Assembly (NCBI GenBank): GCA_015059805.1
Contig: SUZO01000002.1
Coordinates: forward strand, 120,752 to 184,751
Direction: 5' to 3'
Length of the DNA stretch: 64,000 nucleotides
DNA from: Rikenellaceae bacterium
GTDB taxonomy: Bacteria > Bacteroidota > Bacteroidia > Bacteroidales > Rikenellaceae
A model generated the notes under the pieces. The model saw only the letters and a list, made by a program, of their open reading frames with translations. It did not search any database and was not told where the DNA came from. A program made the translations under genes and the position numbers. Of the stretch, positions 8,206-17,365 are shown piece by piece (the stretch's first letter is position 1; the number at the start of each line of letters is the position of its first letter).

Positions 8206-9419
8206 TATCCAATTTTTGTTACGTTATACTTCGAAATCTCCGAGAGGAAACACTGCTGACTCTCATCCTCTGGGTCATAATCCAATCCATCAGCCTTACG
8301 AGCCTCCCAGACCTTCATATAGATAGGTTTTGAGCGTGTAGGTGGGCGATTGACAAACTCCAAGGAGGATGTATCAATACCCAAAATATTCTCAATAACC
8401 TCTCGCAGAGGCTCTAAAAGTTCAGCCTGCTCACCGAGGATTACGGTGTTGAGGGCAATCTCATACTCATGCAGAATACGCTCTGAATTAAATCCCGTAG
8501 AGTAGTCTAATCCACTGAGCGAGCGAAACCAAGAGTGAGCAACGACAATATCGTTAGTAGCCTGGGTATGTAGTGCCGCCCAGTCGCCATCGTTATCTGA
8601 CGATATAGGCACAAAGCGGGAGTTGTCATTCTCTGAGCCATCCTTAACGACAAACATCACCTGTCCAGGCTTACCAGCAAAGCGAGCCTCTGCATTTCTC
8701 ATAATTCGCTCTGCATCTGCCTCATTATCCACTGCATCGTCAAGAATTACAATGCCCGAAGGCTGGAAAGAGTTATCAAGGCGCGAGATATTCCACCTGT
8801 CGGTCTTGTAGGCTATAGCGCTCACGCCCAAGCCCGCAATATATGGCGGAACGCCGTAGTGTTCAAAGCCTGGCTCATAATCTTTATAGTGGATTATCGC
8901 CCTCAGTGTGCCATCTGCCTGCTGCTCAAAGTGGGGGTAGAGCGGCAATACAACAGCATCCTTTGCCGAGAAGTTATCCCAATTATGGTGGAGGATGATA
9001 TGCTTTGAGTCCTTCGCCACACGGCAGCGAACAGCATCCTGATGGTAGAGCGAGAGGAATGTGTGGTCGGCATTGGTGACAATCTCTACAAAGGCGTTAC
9101 CAAACAGAGCTTTATCAAAGGCAACCTTGTTTATCAGCTGTCTAAGGGACTCTCCATTGCCATTTATTCTCACAACAAGCTGCTCAAGTAGTGGCACAGA
9201 GGTATCAAAGACAAATCCCTTACCTGAGATATAGTCCGCCTTGTCGTTAATTATTCGGCGGTGGGTTGTTGAGCAGCGCGAGACTGCCGAGAGCAGTTGT
9301 GGAAGGCGGTTATCGCTGCCCCAACGCCAGAATTGGCGGCTCTCAACCTTCGCGGCACGATGGCTATATAGGTCTGCTGTTGTGGATACCTCTCCACAAA
9401 TTTTTGTTATTTTACTCAT
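8205..9419 (-). CDS. Phage portal protein
   Basis: 404 aa from ATG 9419 (preferred over ATG 9449, which would overlap the preceding gene). The sequence has portal features: an N-terminal WRWGSDNRLP stretch, the FGNAFVEIV strand followed by LYHQDAVRCR, a HYKDYEPG region, and a clip/crown region with GLDYSTGFNSERILHEYEIA. A portal forms the dodecameric ring at one capsid vertex through which DNA passes. Without a neighbouring terminase, packaging would need a motor encoded elsewhere. Confidence 0.8.
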   Translation of the reverse strand: MSKITKICGEVSTTADLYSHRAAKVESRQFWRWGSDNRLPQLLSAVSRCSTTHRRIINDKADYISGKGFVFDTSVPLLEQLVVRINGNGESLRQLINKVAFDKALFGNAFVEIVTNADHTFLSLYHQDAVRCRVAKDSKHIILHHNWDNFSAKDAVVLPLYPHFEQQADGTLRAIIHYKDYEPGFEHYGVPPYIAGLGVSAIAYKTDRWNISRLDNSFQPSGIVILDDAVDNEADAERIMRNAEARFAGKPGQVMFVVKDGSENDNSRFVPISSDNDGDWAALHTQATNDIVVAHSWFRSLSGLDYSTGFNSERILHEYEIALNTVILGEQAELLEPLREVIENILGIDTSSLEFVNRPPTRSKPIYMKVWEARKADGLDYDPEDESQQCFLSEISKYNVTKIG

Positions 9420-9421
9420 AG

Positions 9422-9817
9422 TTATTGTGTTAGTGTTAGATTTTCGCACTTAAGCGTCAAGGTTACTGTCGGAATATGGCTGCAAGAGGTTCTGCTCGCA
9501 TCTTTAATAGAGCATAGACGTAACGGGGTGCTACTGTTGCCAATATCTACCACCCTGCCATCATTAAGCTCTACAGTGGCAATCACCCCATCTATCGTCG
9601 CGCGCTCTATAAAGTCAAGGCTAAGCCATGGCGAGGCATTGCGCCGCTGAGCCTCAAGAGTTAGCGTATGGGTAACGCCAATAATACACTTTGTACAATC
9701 AACCATCTGAACATACTCCGAGCTATCATCCACTAAAGGCACAACCTGGACTTGTGCATTCTGTTCTGTTGCGAAGCGAAGAGTGACACCCCTCACCCCG
9801 CCAATGGGCTTACTCAT
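9422..9817 (-). CDS. Small phage-cluster protein of unknown function
   Basis: 131 aa, beta-rich, with four Cys and no hydrophobic anchor. Located between capsid and portal genes, behind a strong hairpin (9845-9887). Two bases separate it from the portal start. Size and beta character would fit a decoration, head-completion or tail-completion protein; there is no diagnostic motif. Confidence 0.65.
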   Translation of the reverse strand: MSKPIGGVRGVTLRFATEQNAQVQVVPLVDDSSEYVQMVDCTKCIIGVTHTLTLEAQRRNASPWLSLDFIERATIDGVIATVELNDGRVVDIGNSSTPLRLCSIKDASRTSCSHIPTVTLTLKCENLTLTQ

Positions 9818-9844
9818 AATCTACTGCGCATTTACATCGCTCTG

Positions 9845-9887
9845 CAAGAAAAATTGCCACAGAGTGCAAACTGGGCAATTTTTCTTG
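9845..9887 (-). terminator. Strong hairpin between capsid and downstream genes (partial terminator)
   Basis: Arms of 14 bases (CAAGAAAAATTGCC and its complement) pair perfectly around a 15-base loop, and the descending arm ends in TTTTTCTTG. It follows the capsid stop by about 20 bases. Such a read-through terminator or 3' stabiliser after the capsid gene would raise capsid mRNA above that of the portal and lysis genes. Confidence 0.7.
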
Positions 9888-9905
9888 TTAGCGAAGGTTA
9901 ATATT

Positions 9906-10865
9906 TTAGTAGTTTGAGTAGATAACCGAGATCAATCTCTGGTCGATAATATCTGCACCAGCAAGGAATACGGCACGCTGACGATTCTCCATCTCATCTG
10001 GGTTGTACCACATGCGCACCTCATTCTCAGGCATGTCAGAGGTGTTGAGCGCCAAGACCATATTGCGACGGTCAGTAAGCAAACAGAAGGTAGTAAACTG
10101 ATTCTTGTCGTAGTTGCCAAGCGCCACCTCAATGACTGGGATACCGTGATAGTAGAGTGTTGCGTGACCGTTGATAACGTCGTTATAGGCACTATCTACA
10201 CCCTTCTGGTCAAGCTCCTCAATGTAGGCATTGTAGAGATCTGAGCTGACAAAGTAGACAAGCTCACCCTCTGAGCGCAGAGCCTTCAGCTCGTCTGACG
10301 CCTGAATCCAGCTTCGCTGCAGTGTATCAATGGCAGCAACTGGAGCCTCGTCATCTGTAAGTAGCGTGTGGGCAATCTTATTACCACCATCTACAATATG
10401 GCGGAAAAATCCGTTGAAGGTCGTCAGTGAAGAGATTTCACCCTTCGTGTCGCCAATCCACATGGTGCTGCGAACACCCTCGGCAATAGCCTGACGGAAC
10501 AGCTCGGTCTCAGCCTTCTCAAGCTCTGTACCTGTAAGGTCGCCAAAACCTACAGCATCTGATGCAATGATTTTCTCAAAAATCATCGAGAAGTAGTCCT
10601 CTGCCGAGAATCGTGTCTCAGCCTTGACCTTGTGCATGTCGATGGTCTTTTGCATCTTGTTGGCATTTATGCCACCGCTCCAACCGCTCTCAAATGGCTG
10701 CAACACATTCTCTGGGCGACTCCACACCTGGACAGTTGTCGGCATAGGCATATTATAGATTACGCGGATACCCAGCTCATCGGCACTCTTGCCACAAAAT
10801 GATGGGCGAAAAAAGATGTTCTCTACTTCAGTTCCTTTGTAAGTTTTTGGATTTTCAATAAGCAT
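9906..10865 (-). CDS. Major capsid protein, HK97-like
   Basis: 319 aa. The middle and C-terminal parts carry the HK97-fold pattern: a helix with VYFVSSDLYNAYIEEL, a loop, then GIPVIEVALGNYD and a last strand with MVLALNTSD and WYNPDE. No N-terminal scaffold (delta) domain is apparent, so scaffolding may be in another protein. The preceding gene encodes a ClpP-like prohead protease 34 bases upstream, the standard order protease then capsid. The reading frame is intact, without stops or frameshifts. Confidence 0.8.
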   Translation of the reverse strand: MLIENPKTYKGTEVENIFFRPSFCGKSADELGIRVIYNMPMPTTVQVWSRPENVLQPFESGWSGGINANKMQKTIDMHKVKAETRFSAEDYFSMIFEKIIASDAVGFGDLTGTELEKAETELFRQAIAEGVRSTMWIGDTKGEISSLTTFNGFFRHIVDGGNKIAHTLLTDDEAPVAAIDTLQRSWIQASDELKALRSEGELVYFVSSDLYNAYIEELDQKGVDSAYNDVINGHATLYYHGIPVIEVALGNYDKNQFTTFCLLTDRRNMVLALNTSDMPENEVRMWYNPDEMENRQRAVFLAGADIIDQRLISVIYSNY

Positions 10866-10899
10866 AGTTGTTTGGTTTTTAAGAAGTTATACACTTCGG

Positions 10900-11733
10900 T
10901 TAATAATTCATCATTGCTGCCACATCTCTATTGTAGGCGGTGGCATTTGCCGTTAGAGTTTGACCCTCAAAGTCGGGGTCATCAACCTCAACTGTAGAGG
11001 TTGGAGAGGCGCTATTCTGCCCCTCGGTAAGTGTGATGGGGGTGCAGGGGCTTAACGCTTGACGTATGTTCACCCTATCTACAGGCGGGGCGATCTGTGG
11101 CGCGGGCTTAGGCTTTAGACCGAGCCATGAACTTATGCGGTCAAGAAGCGCTGGGGAGGTCGTTGCCTCTGGCTTGATGATACTATCTACCAAGCCCGCC
11201 TCTACAGCCTGCTCAGGCGATAGCCATACACCATTTCCCCCATTCTGGGACATCAGAGCAGCAAAGTGAGCGGCTGACTTTGCAGAGCGTGAGGCGTATA
11301 TGGCGGCTATACGCTCATCGGTCTTTTGCAACAGCTCTGCCTGCTGTGCAAGCTCTAAAGCATTCCCCTCGGCAGCACAGGAGGAGTTGTGAATAAGGTA
11401 GAGTGCTGAGTCTGCAATCTCACGACAACCCTCGTTGGCAGCCTGAGCAATAATTGTCGCAGCAGATGCTGTGTACCCATAACAGCGGGTGGTTATGTGT
11501 GCATCCAAAGAGAGCAGCGCCTCGTAAATTAGTAGTGCATCGGCAACATCGCCGCCAACGGAGCGGATATTTACAACTACCAATGGCGTATTAAGAGCCT
11601 CTATCTGCTGTAGCTTCTCGCGCAAATCCTCATAGGTAGTCACCGCGCCATTTGAGCTTTGAGAACCGATAACGCCCTCAATGTCTATAGTGGCAACGGT
11701 TGCTGTTGCCGAAATTTTAATGGTCTGATTCAT
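10900..11733 (-). CDS. ClpP-like prohead protease
   Basis: 277 aa. Residues 1-190 have the ClpP/S49 crotonase fold: NIRSVGGDVADALLIYEAL (56-74), the nucleophile Ser90 in GYTASAA, His115 in LIHNSS, and WLSPEQAVEAGLVD (170-183). The C-terminal 80 residues are Pro/Thr-rich and low in complexity and could serve as a scaffold-like tail cleaved in maturation. It should process the capsid shell. The active-site Ser and His are present, so it looks functional. Confidence 0.85.
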   Translation of the reverse strand: MNQTIKISATATVATIDIEGVIGSQSSNGAVTTYEDLREKLQQIEALNTPLVVVNIRSVGGDVADALLIYEALLSLDAHITTRCYGYTASAATIIAQAANEGCREIADSALYLIHNSSCAAEGNALELAQQAELLQKTDERIAAIYASRSAKSAAHFAALMSQNGGNGVWLSPEQAVEAGLVDSIIKPEATTSPALLDRISSWLGLKPKPAPQIAPPVDRVNIRQALSPCTPITLTEGQNSASPTSTVEVDDPDFEGQTLTANATAYNRDVAAMMNY

Positions 11734-11739
11734 AGTTTG

Positions 11740-14109
11740 TTAGTCTTTAGTTAATCTGATAAATGTACACTGTGCTTGGCGCGTGTGAGGATTGTAATTT
11801 TTGAGCGACTCAAGGCGATAGAGCGAACTCTCACCCAATATGTTGAGCCTAAAGCAATCTCTGAGATTTGGATGATTATCCTCAGCCGACAGTAGCTGCA
11901 TAATCTCCACAGGCGAGAGGTGCAACGATAGTTTTACACGCTGGCGGGTGGCTATACGCTCGGCACTCTGCTGGTAGAATCTATTTAACCCCTTCACCCC
12001 CTCTCTATCCTCATAGCAGAGCGAGAAGCCATCGCTATAATCATCGCCCTCAAAGAAGAATGCTGCAAGTGGATAGCGATTTTCATTGATTGGATAGCCC
12101 CAACACTCCCCCTCTGGCAGTGGTCGCAGCCCCGCATAGCGGACAATGTGCGGTGTAAATGGGGAGTCCATAGCCCCCTCAGCAGAGCTGTCGCCCACCT
12201 GAAGGATTGATGCCGAAGGTGCTAAGGCATACTGACCCGTTTTGTTTACCCCTGTAGTGAAGAGCGGATTGATAACCCTTTTTGTAGCCATCTTCGCCCC
12301 ATAGGTTGGATTGTCAAAGTGCCAGCTGCCAAATTTTGCACCACCCTGCGCAGTGAGCTGCTTGGAGGCAAAATCACCCTCGCGGTAACTAAACTCCACC
12401 CGCTGCGCCTGATCAACACCTATGTCGGCAATCTCTATCGGCTGACTGTAATCCACCTTGTCGCTCCACTCCCACTCCGTTTGGGTGTAGAAGTTCTCCA
12501 TTGGCTCAATGTAGACACTCTTTGTCGTTTCATCAGTAAAGATGACAAGGTTGAACATCTTACAAATCGCATCCACAACCTCTATAAGCCAGATATTGTC
12601 GTGCGTAATATCCTGCAGGGTAACTAATGAACCATACCCAGGGACTGAGGAGAAGTATGGTCGCAGAGAGCAAGCCGTTGAGAGTGTAATCTCCATTCCT
12701 GGCTCAGCACCAGCAAACTTTATTCGGTTAAATTGCATCTTCTGCTCTGGAGCAAACTCCTGAGGAGGTATTCTGAGGTCAATAGCTACCTCTGTCTGCC
12801 CTCTCTCCGCCACAAAACCAGGATATATTGCCCAGTCACTCATGCTCTCACTCTTCTCGCCCTCCATAATCTCAAGGGTACAGCGCGGAATGCAACCCTC
12901 AGGCATAGAGATTTTTGTATATCTGCTCTCAATTGTGTAACTATCCACCTCTTCCCCACTCTGAGAGTCGTAGATTGTCAGACGATATATAGAGCCTGGC
13001 ACATAGTCAAAGATGCAGAGGTTGTAGTTCAACCCATACTGTAGCTTCTCGCGCTGATCCTCAAATGAGTTTGTCAAGACAAATGTGGCATCTACATCTG
13101 GCTCTGCAATCACACGATTAAAGCCCTGCAACTCCCTTCGTGATGCTATGCGGTAATCGGTAGTGTACTCCAGATGGAGAATAAAGCCCACATGCGCCGC
13201 AATGCTACTCTGAAATTGGCAATACCCATCCTCGTTTATGGTAAAGACATTACCCGTAGTAAAGGTATCCTTCATTAGGTTGCCGTCACAATCTACAGCT
13301 GTAGGATTTGCCGTATCGACAATATTTCCCAACGCACTCTCTGCGTCAAAGCTCACCGTTGCGTAGACCTTTCCCCACTCATCTGCTGTAGCTGTTGCGC
13401 GATGCTGTCGGCGGGCTAAAAAGTCAAGAAGTTTCTGCTGTTTCACCGTATCTGGCGAGGCGTATTGACCACTAAAGTGTAGCTGACGACAATCGCTGCT
13501 CATAAAGAAGTCGCCCTTTACCGTGTAACCCTTAAAAATCTCCTCTAACAGAGCCGCCACAGAGAAGAATGGATGAAAGTCATCTGTCGTCATAATATAC
13601 TCCAACGGTGCTGCCGATGCACCTGAGTATGCCGATGGGTATCTGTTTCTCAACACAGGCAGAAATCTCACAGGTTGAAAACCTTGCCACGTGCTCATAA
13701 TATTCTCTGGCGTTAGCGTTGTTGAAAACTCCAACCCGCAGCCTCTGAGGGTCGTTCTGGCAGCCCTCTTCGCCCAATCGGCTCCGCCAGAGACTATTCG
13801 CACCCTATAGCCGCCACCACTCTTGTCGTTCAACTGAGTATTCACAATGCAGATTGTTCCACTAAATAGCTCCACCCCCTTGTAGACAAGTGTTGCCTGA
13901 TGGTGTGTATCGTTAAATCGCTCAGCGGCATAAATATCCCTCGCCTTGCCAAAGATAGCATCCGATTGAACTGTTGAGGGGAGCTCCAACTCTAATATCT
14001 GCCCCTGCATCGCACTCTGAGGATCTGTCAGCCCCTCTACAGAGAATCCTATAGGCAATGTTGGCTCCGAATCTAATGGGCAGCAGTGTCCATCAACATA
14101 TAGCTTCAC
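11740..14109 (-). CDS. Large phage structural (tail or baseplate-type) protein
   Basis: 789 aa, starting at a GTG that overlaps the stop of the upstream gene (GTGA). The protein opens with a beta-rich domain (LELELPSTVQSDAIFGKARD near 41-60), followed by several beta domains and a C-terminal YRLESLKNYNPHTRQAQCTF stretch. The overall plan resembles tail/baseplate hub proteins of Bacteroides prophages, but I know no characterised member. It is the largest gene in the cluster and, with the 324-aa protein, is transcribed before the head genes, an unusual order. Confidence 0.65.
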   Translation of the reverse strand: MKLYVDGHCCPLDSEPTLPIGFSVEGLTDPQSAMQGQILELELPSTVQSDAIFGKARDIYAAERFNDTHHQATLVYKGVELFSGTICIVNTQLNDKSGGGYRVRIVSGGADWAKRAARTTLRGCGLEFSTTLTPENIMSTWQGFQPVRFLPVLRNRYPSAYSGASAAPLEYIMTTDDFHPFFSVAALLEEIFKGYTVKGDFFMSSDCRQLHFSGQYASPDTVKQQKLLDFLARRQHRATATADEWGKVYATVSFDAESALGNIVDTANPTAVDCDGNLMKDTFTTGNVFTINEDGYCQFQSSIAAHVGFILHLEYTTDYRIASRRELQGFNRVIAEPDVDATFVLTNSFEDQREKLQYGLNYNLCIFDYVPGSIYRLTIYDSQSGEEVDSYTIESRYTKISMPEGCIPRCTLEIMEGEKSESMSDWAIYPGFVAERGQTEVAIDLRIPPQEFAPEQKMQFNRIKFAGAEPGMEITLSTACSLRPYFSSVPGYGSLVTLQDITHDNIWLIEVVDAICKMFNLVIFTDETTKSVYIEPMENFYTQTEWEWSDKVDYSQPIEIADIGVDQAQRVEFSYREGDFASKQLTAQGGAKFGSWHFDNPTYGAKMATKRVINPLFTTGVNKTGQYALAPSASILQVGDSSAEGAMDSPFTPHIVRYAGLRPLPEGECWGYPINENRYPLAAFFFEGDDYSDGFSLCYEDREGVKGLNRFYQQSAERIATRQRVKLSLHLSPVEIMQLLSAEDNHPNLRDCFRLNILGESSLYRLESLKNYNPHTRQAQCTFIRLTKD

Positions 14110-15080
14110 AACAACACCTCCTCTCCGCCATATTCAAATGTAAACTCAGCGCTTACTAACCTTCCGAAGATACTTGTCACCATCTCCGTCTCTAATGGCT
14201 GAGCCTCCACCACCCCCTCTGCAAGCTCTAACCACACCTTGGGCGAACTGAGTATCGTTGATAGAAAATCTGCATCGCTATCTGCCAATAGCTGCGAGCG
14301 TAGAGTGATTTTCTTAACACTCTTGCAACTTATCATCTCCCCCATGATTTTGTTGGTAAATAGACTCTTTCGCTCCACCACGCGACTCTTTGAGATTAAC
14401 ATAGGCAGTGTAAAACGCTCTGGCATTCCCCCCTCTGAGAGCCATGCCACCCTTACCGCGCCACTGTAACGTGGCACAATAGTGTATTGCATGCTCTGCA
14501 TCAGATTGTCATCTACTAAGATCTCCACCTTAAGCCACTTTAGATCTCTATTAAACTCTTTTGTTGCCACATGCAACTGCACAATGCCGGTCCGACTGTC
14601 AAGCGCTAAAACCCGCTTCTGCCCCACGCTTGGGGTTATTTGCGCCACAACAGTTGCATTTGCAATGGTTACAAAACAAATATCGTCACACTCTGAATAC
14701 CCTATTGTGCGCTCTGTAGAGAGCTCGCTGTAGAAGTCGTCTATCCTGACCTCTCTTCTGTTGCAACTCGCCCTTATAGGCTCTGAAACCTCACTATCCA
14801 TACCATTTGTTATGGAGATATAGTACGATACAATATCTATATCCTTGAGCTGACACTCCTCTGCCCACGATGGTGATATTGATACCATATTCTCAATATA
14901 TGGGGCAACATCTACCTCGGTGCGCTGCACACCCTTTACCACCTTCGTTCCCACGACACGCCTATTCTTGCTGTCGATTATATCTATCGTAAAATCAGAG
15001 ACTTCATCCGCCTCTATCTCAAAAATTGCCCCTTCATTTATAGGGGCTAAATCCCTTGGTTGTGAATTGATGTAGATCAT
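14106..15080 (-). CDS. Phage-cluster structural protein, first gene of the operon
   Basis: 324 aa, beta-rich throughout, no signal peptide or membrane segment. It begins MIYINSQPRDLAPINEGAIF and contains VRIDDFYSELSTERTIGY and a C-terminal SAEFTFEYGGEEVLL. The next gene starts inside its stop codon, so the two products are likely made in equal amounts. The family is not recognised; a tail or fibre-associated role is inferred from neighbours. The promoter should lie in 15081-15200, where no good TAnnTTTG box is seen on this strand. Confidence 0.6.
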   Translation of the reverse strand: MIYINSQPRDLAPINEGAIFEIEADEVSDFTIDIIDSKNRRVVGTKVVKGVQRTEVDVAPYIENMVSISPSWAEECQLKDIDIVSYYISITNGMDSEVSEPIRASCNRREVRIDDFYSELSTERTIGYSECDDICFVTIANATVVAQITPSVGQKRVLALDSRTGIVQLHVATKEFNRDLKWLKVEILVDDNLMQSMQYTIVPRYSGAVRVAWLSEGGMPERFTLPMLISKSRVVERKSLFTNKIMGEMISCKSVKKITLRSQLLADSDADFLSTILSSPKVWLELAEGVVEAQPLETEMVTSIFGRLVSAEFTFEYGGEEVLL

Positions 15081-15448
15081 TTTGTGTAATTTTGTTGGTT
15101 GTTTGATTTGTCTTAAAGCAGATAGAGGGTCAGCTCAAGAGTAGATGCTGCGTGTAGAGTCGTTCCAGAGATGGATTGCTTTGCGATTGCTGCTCAATGA
15201 CGGTGCAAATATATACCCTCAAAAAGCCCCTTGTCAAGAGGGCAAAGTGATTTTTCGCACCCCATTTCATAACCATTGGGCGGCAAAATATTGCAATAAA
15301 CAGAGTTACGCATGCAACTTTTTTTGAAAAAAAGTGAAAAAAATTCCTAAAGGGCATACATCCTCCAAAAAAAGTATTAACTTTGCAGTGATTTGTGTAC
15401 TGTGTAGTACCGTTTTGTTTCACTAACAGCTTCTAACTATGGACGGTG
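15081..15448. other. Divergent intergenic region between the phage operon and mqnA
   Basis: 368 bases without a convincing gene. The left part should hold the promoter of the phage operon but no consensus box is obvious, which fits control by something other than the housekeeping sigma factor. The right part (15315-15385) is A/T-rich and contains TAACTTTG at 15378-15385, a good -7 box for mqnA, without a clear -33 partner. Short frames inside have no coding character. Confidence 0.6.
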
Positions 15449-16216
15449 ATGGGTATCAATGCAAAAATAGCTGCAATATCGTATCTCAATACGATACCGT
15501 TCCTCTATGGTATTCGGCACGAAGGTAGTCTTTGCGCCGAGCTGCTGCTTGCACCCCCATCTCAGAATGTCATCCACTTTATTGAGGGCAAAGTCGATTT
15601 AGCCCTTATCCCTGCTGCCGTAGTCCCTACGCTCAAGGATGCGCAGGTCGTAACAGACTACTGCATTGGTGCTGTGGGGGCTGTTCGCACCGTTATGATT
15701 GTTAGCAACACCCCTATTGAGCGCGTGGAGCGTATCTGGCTGGATGCCCACTCTCGCACCTCTGTTCAGTTGGCTGGCTACTTGGCTAAGTATCGCTGGA
15801 AAATATCACCTCAGTGGCTTGCTATGGAGCAGTACACTACGCTTGACAATCCTCAACCAGGAGATGCCTTCCTTATCATTGGCGACAAGTGCTTCGGCTA
15901 TGAGGGTCGCTTTGCCTATAACTACGACCTTGCTTCGGAGTGGATTGCTCAGACCCACCTGCCATTTACCTTCGCCCTCTGGGTGGCTCGCAAGGGTCTT
16001 AGCTATCAGGTTCACGACGCACTACAGTGCTGCCTTACATACGGCGTTGAGCACACATACGAGGCAATTCTTGAGAGTGAGTATGCTACAAAAGATTATG
16101 CCTACGATTATCTTACAAGAAATATAGACTATCTATTTGATTCACAGAAGCATAAAGCACTGCAAAAGTTCTGGGACTTTGGGCTGAAAATCGAGCCTAA
16201 GGTCAATCCCGGCTGA
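15449..16216 (+). CDS. mqnA: Chorismate dehydratase, futalosine menaquinone pathway
   Basis: 255 aa from ATG 15449 (a GTG three bases earlier is also possible). The N-terminus AKIAAISYLNTIPFLYG and FIEGKVDLALIPAAVVPTL are typical of MqnA, which removes water from chorismate to give 3-[(1-carboxyvinyl)oxy]benzoate, the first step of the futalosine route to menaquinone. The fold is that of periplasmic binding proteins but there is no signal peptide, as expected for this cytoplasmic enzyme. The other mqn genes are not in the window. It stands apart from its neighbours. Confidence 0.85.
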   Translation: MGINAKIAAISYLNTIPFLYGIRHEGSLCAELLLAPPSQNVIHFIEGKVDLALIPAAVVPTLKDAQVVTDYCIGAVGAVRTVMIVSNTPIERVERIWLDAHSRTSVQLAGYLAKYRWKISPQWLAMEQYTTLDNPQPGDAFLIIGDKCFGYEGRFAYNYDLASEWIAQTHLPFTFALWVARKGLSYQVHDALQCCLTYGVEHTYEAILESEYATKDYAYDYLTRNIDYLFDSQKHKALQKFWDFGLKIEPKVNPG

Positions 16217-16292
16217 AGGGATTAAGCGGCAAAACCGCCCAATCTGGACTATGAGAGAATACTAATCAAAAAACAGAGAGGAGAACAGAACA

Positions 16293-17279
16293 ATGATTAC
16301 AATCTATCTAAAGCAATACAACAAGATTATCCGAAACGCCGATACCGAACTATTTGACGATTTGGGATATGACGATATTCTGTGGATTGACATGATGCAA
16401 CCCACAATCAAGGAGCAGAAGGCAGTTGAGAACTTTATGGAGATAAACCTCCAGACCCGCCAGCAGGTTGAGGAGATTGAGTCTACATCAAAGTACTCGG
16501 AGTCTGAGAATGCCATTATCTCAAATAGCAACTTCTTCGTTCCCGTTGGTGGCGACTCGTTTAAGGTTGAGCCAGTGTCGTTTACACTATCTAATGAGGG
16601 TGTGCTTGTATCTGTGCGTCAGGCAGATATGCGGACCTTCCGCGAGGCGGAGAAGCGCCTGCAGATGAACTACCGCAACTACTCCACTGGCTACCATATC
16701 CTTATCTCGCTGCTTGAGGTGCGCATTGACTTTGATGCCGACCTTGTGGAGATGGTGGGTCGTCAAGTATCTACGCTGAGCAAGGATATCAACCACGAGG
16801 ATAGCATCGACAAGGAGGTTATCCACCGCATTAACACCCTGCAGGAGCGTACCATGGTGCTGCGTGAGAATATCTTTGACCGCCAGCGCGTGCTGTCAGG
16901 TATCCACCGCTCGGAGCGCTTCCCTAACGATATTTACCCACGACTGCAGCTGATGATTAAGGATGTAAGCTCACTTATCAGCCATACAGACTTCACCTTC
17001 CAGCGTCTGGACTATATCCAGGATGCAGCTTTGGGTCTAATCAATATTGAGCAGAACGAGGTTGTAAAGATCTTCTCTGTGGCGGCGGTCGTCTTCCTGC
17101 CAGCGACGCTCGTTGCAAGTATCTACGGTATGAACTTCAAGTTTATGCCAGAGCTTGACTGGGTGTGGACCCTTGAGAACGGAATGACAATACCTGTGGG
17201 TTATATCTTCGCTCTGGGACTTATGATCTTAGCTTCGGTTATAACAATGGGATTTTTCAAATATAAAAAGTGGTTGTAA
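16293..17279 (+). CDS. corA: CorA-family magnesium/cobalt transporter
   Basis: 328 aa. The large N-terminal cytoplasmic domain ends in two C-terminal membrane helices; the pore signature YGMN, followed by FKFMPELDW, sits between them, and the last helix ends FFKYKKWL. It should form a pentameric Mg2+ channel in the inner membrane. A purine-rich GAGAGGAG stretch precedes the ATG by about 10 bases, one of the few Shine-Dalgarno-like sites seen here. A small GCGG/CCGC hairpin lies between mqnA and corA. Confidence 0.9.
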   Translation: MITIYLKQYNKIIRNADTELFDDLGYDDILWIDMMQPTIKEQKAVENFMEINLQTRQQVEEIESTSKYSESENAIISNSNFFVPVGGDSFKVEPVSFTLSNEGVLVSVRQADMRTFREAEKRLQMNYRNYSTGYHILISLLEVRIDFDADLVEMVGRQVSTLSKDINHEDSIDKEVIHRINTLQERTMVLRENIFDRQRVLSGIHRSERFPNDIYPRLQLMIKDVSSLISHTDFTFQRLDYIQDAALGLINIEQNEVVKIFSVAAVVFLPATLVASIYGMNFKFMPELDWVWTLENGMTIPVGYIFALGLMILASVITMGFFKYKKWL

Positions 17280-17305
17280 CGACCACTTTTTTAGAAAATA
17301 TTTAC

Positions 17306-17313
17306 TACCTTTG
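17306..17313 (+). promoter_or_regulatory. -7 promoter box (TACCTTTG) of tnaA
   Basis: Matches TAnnTTTG of the Bacteroidetes housekeeping promoter. It lies 53 bases before the tnaA ATG, with an A-rich leader between. A T-run about 20 bases upstream could act as a weak -33 region. Confidence 0.6.
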
Positions 17314-17365
17314 TAAAGATTGATAAAAACTAACTTAAAAAATAATAAAAAATTAAAAAACAATT

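Noticed and set aside
15130..15423. 97-codon minus-strand frame upstream of mqnA
   Set aside because: Cys/Phe-rich, no start context, covers A-tract promoter sequence; taken as chance.
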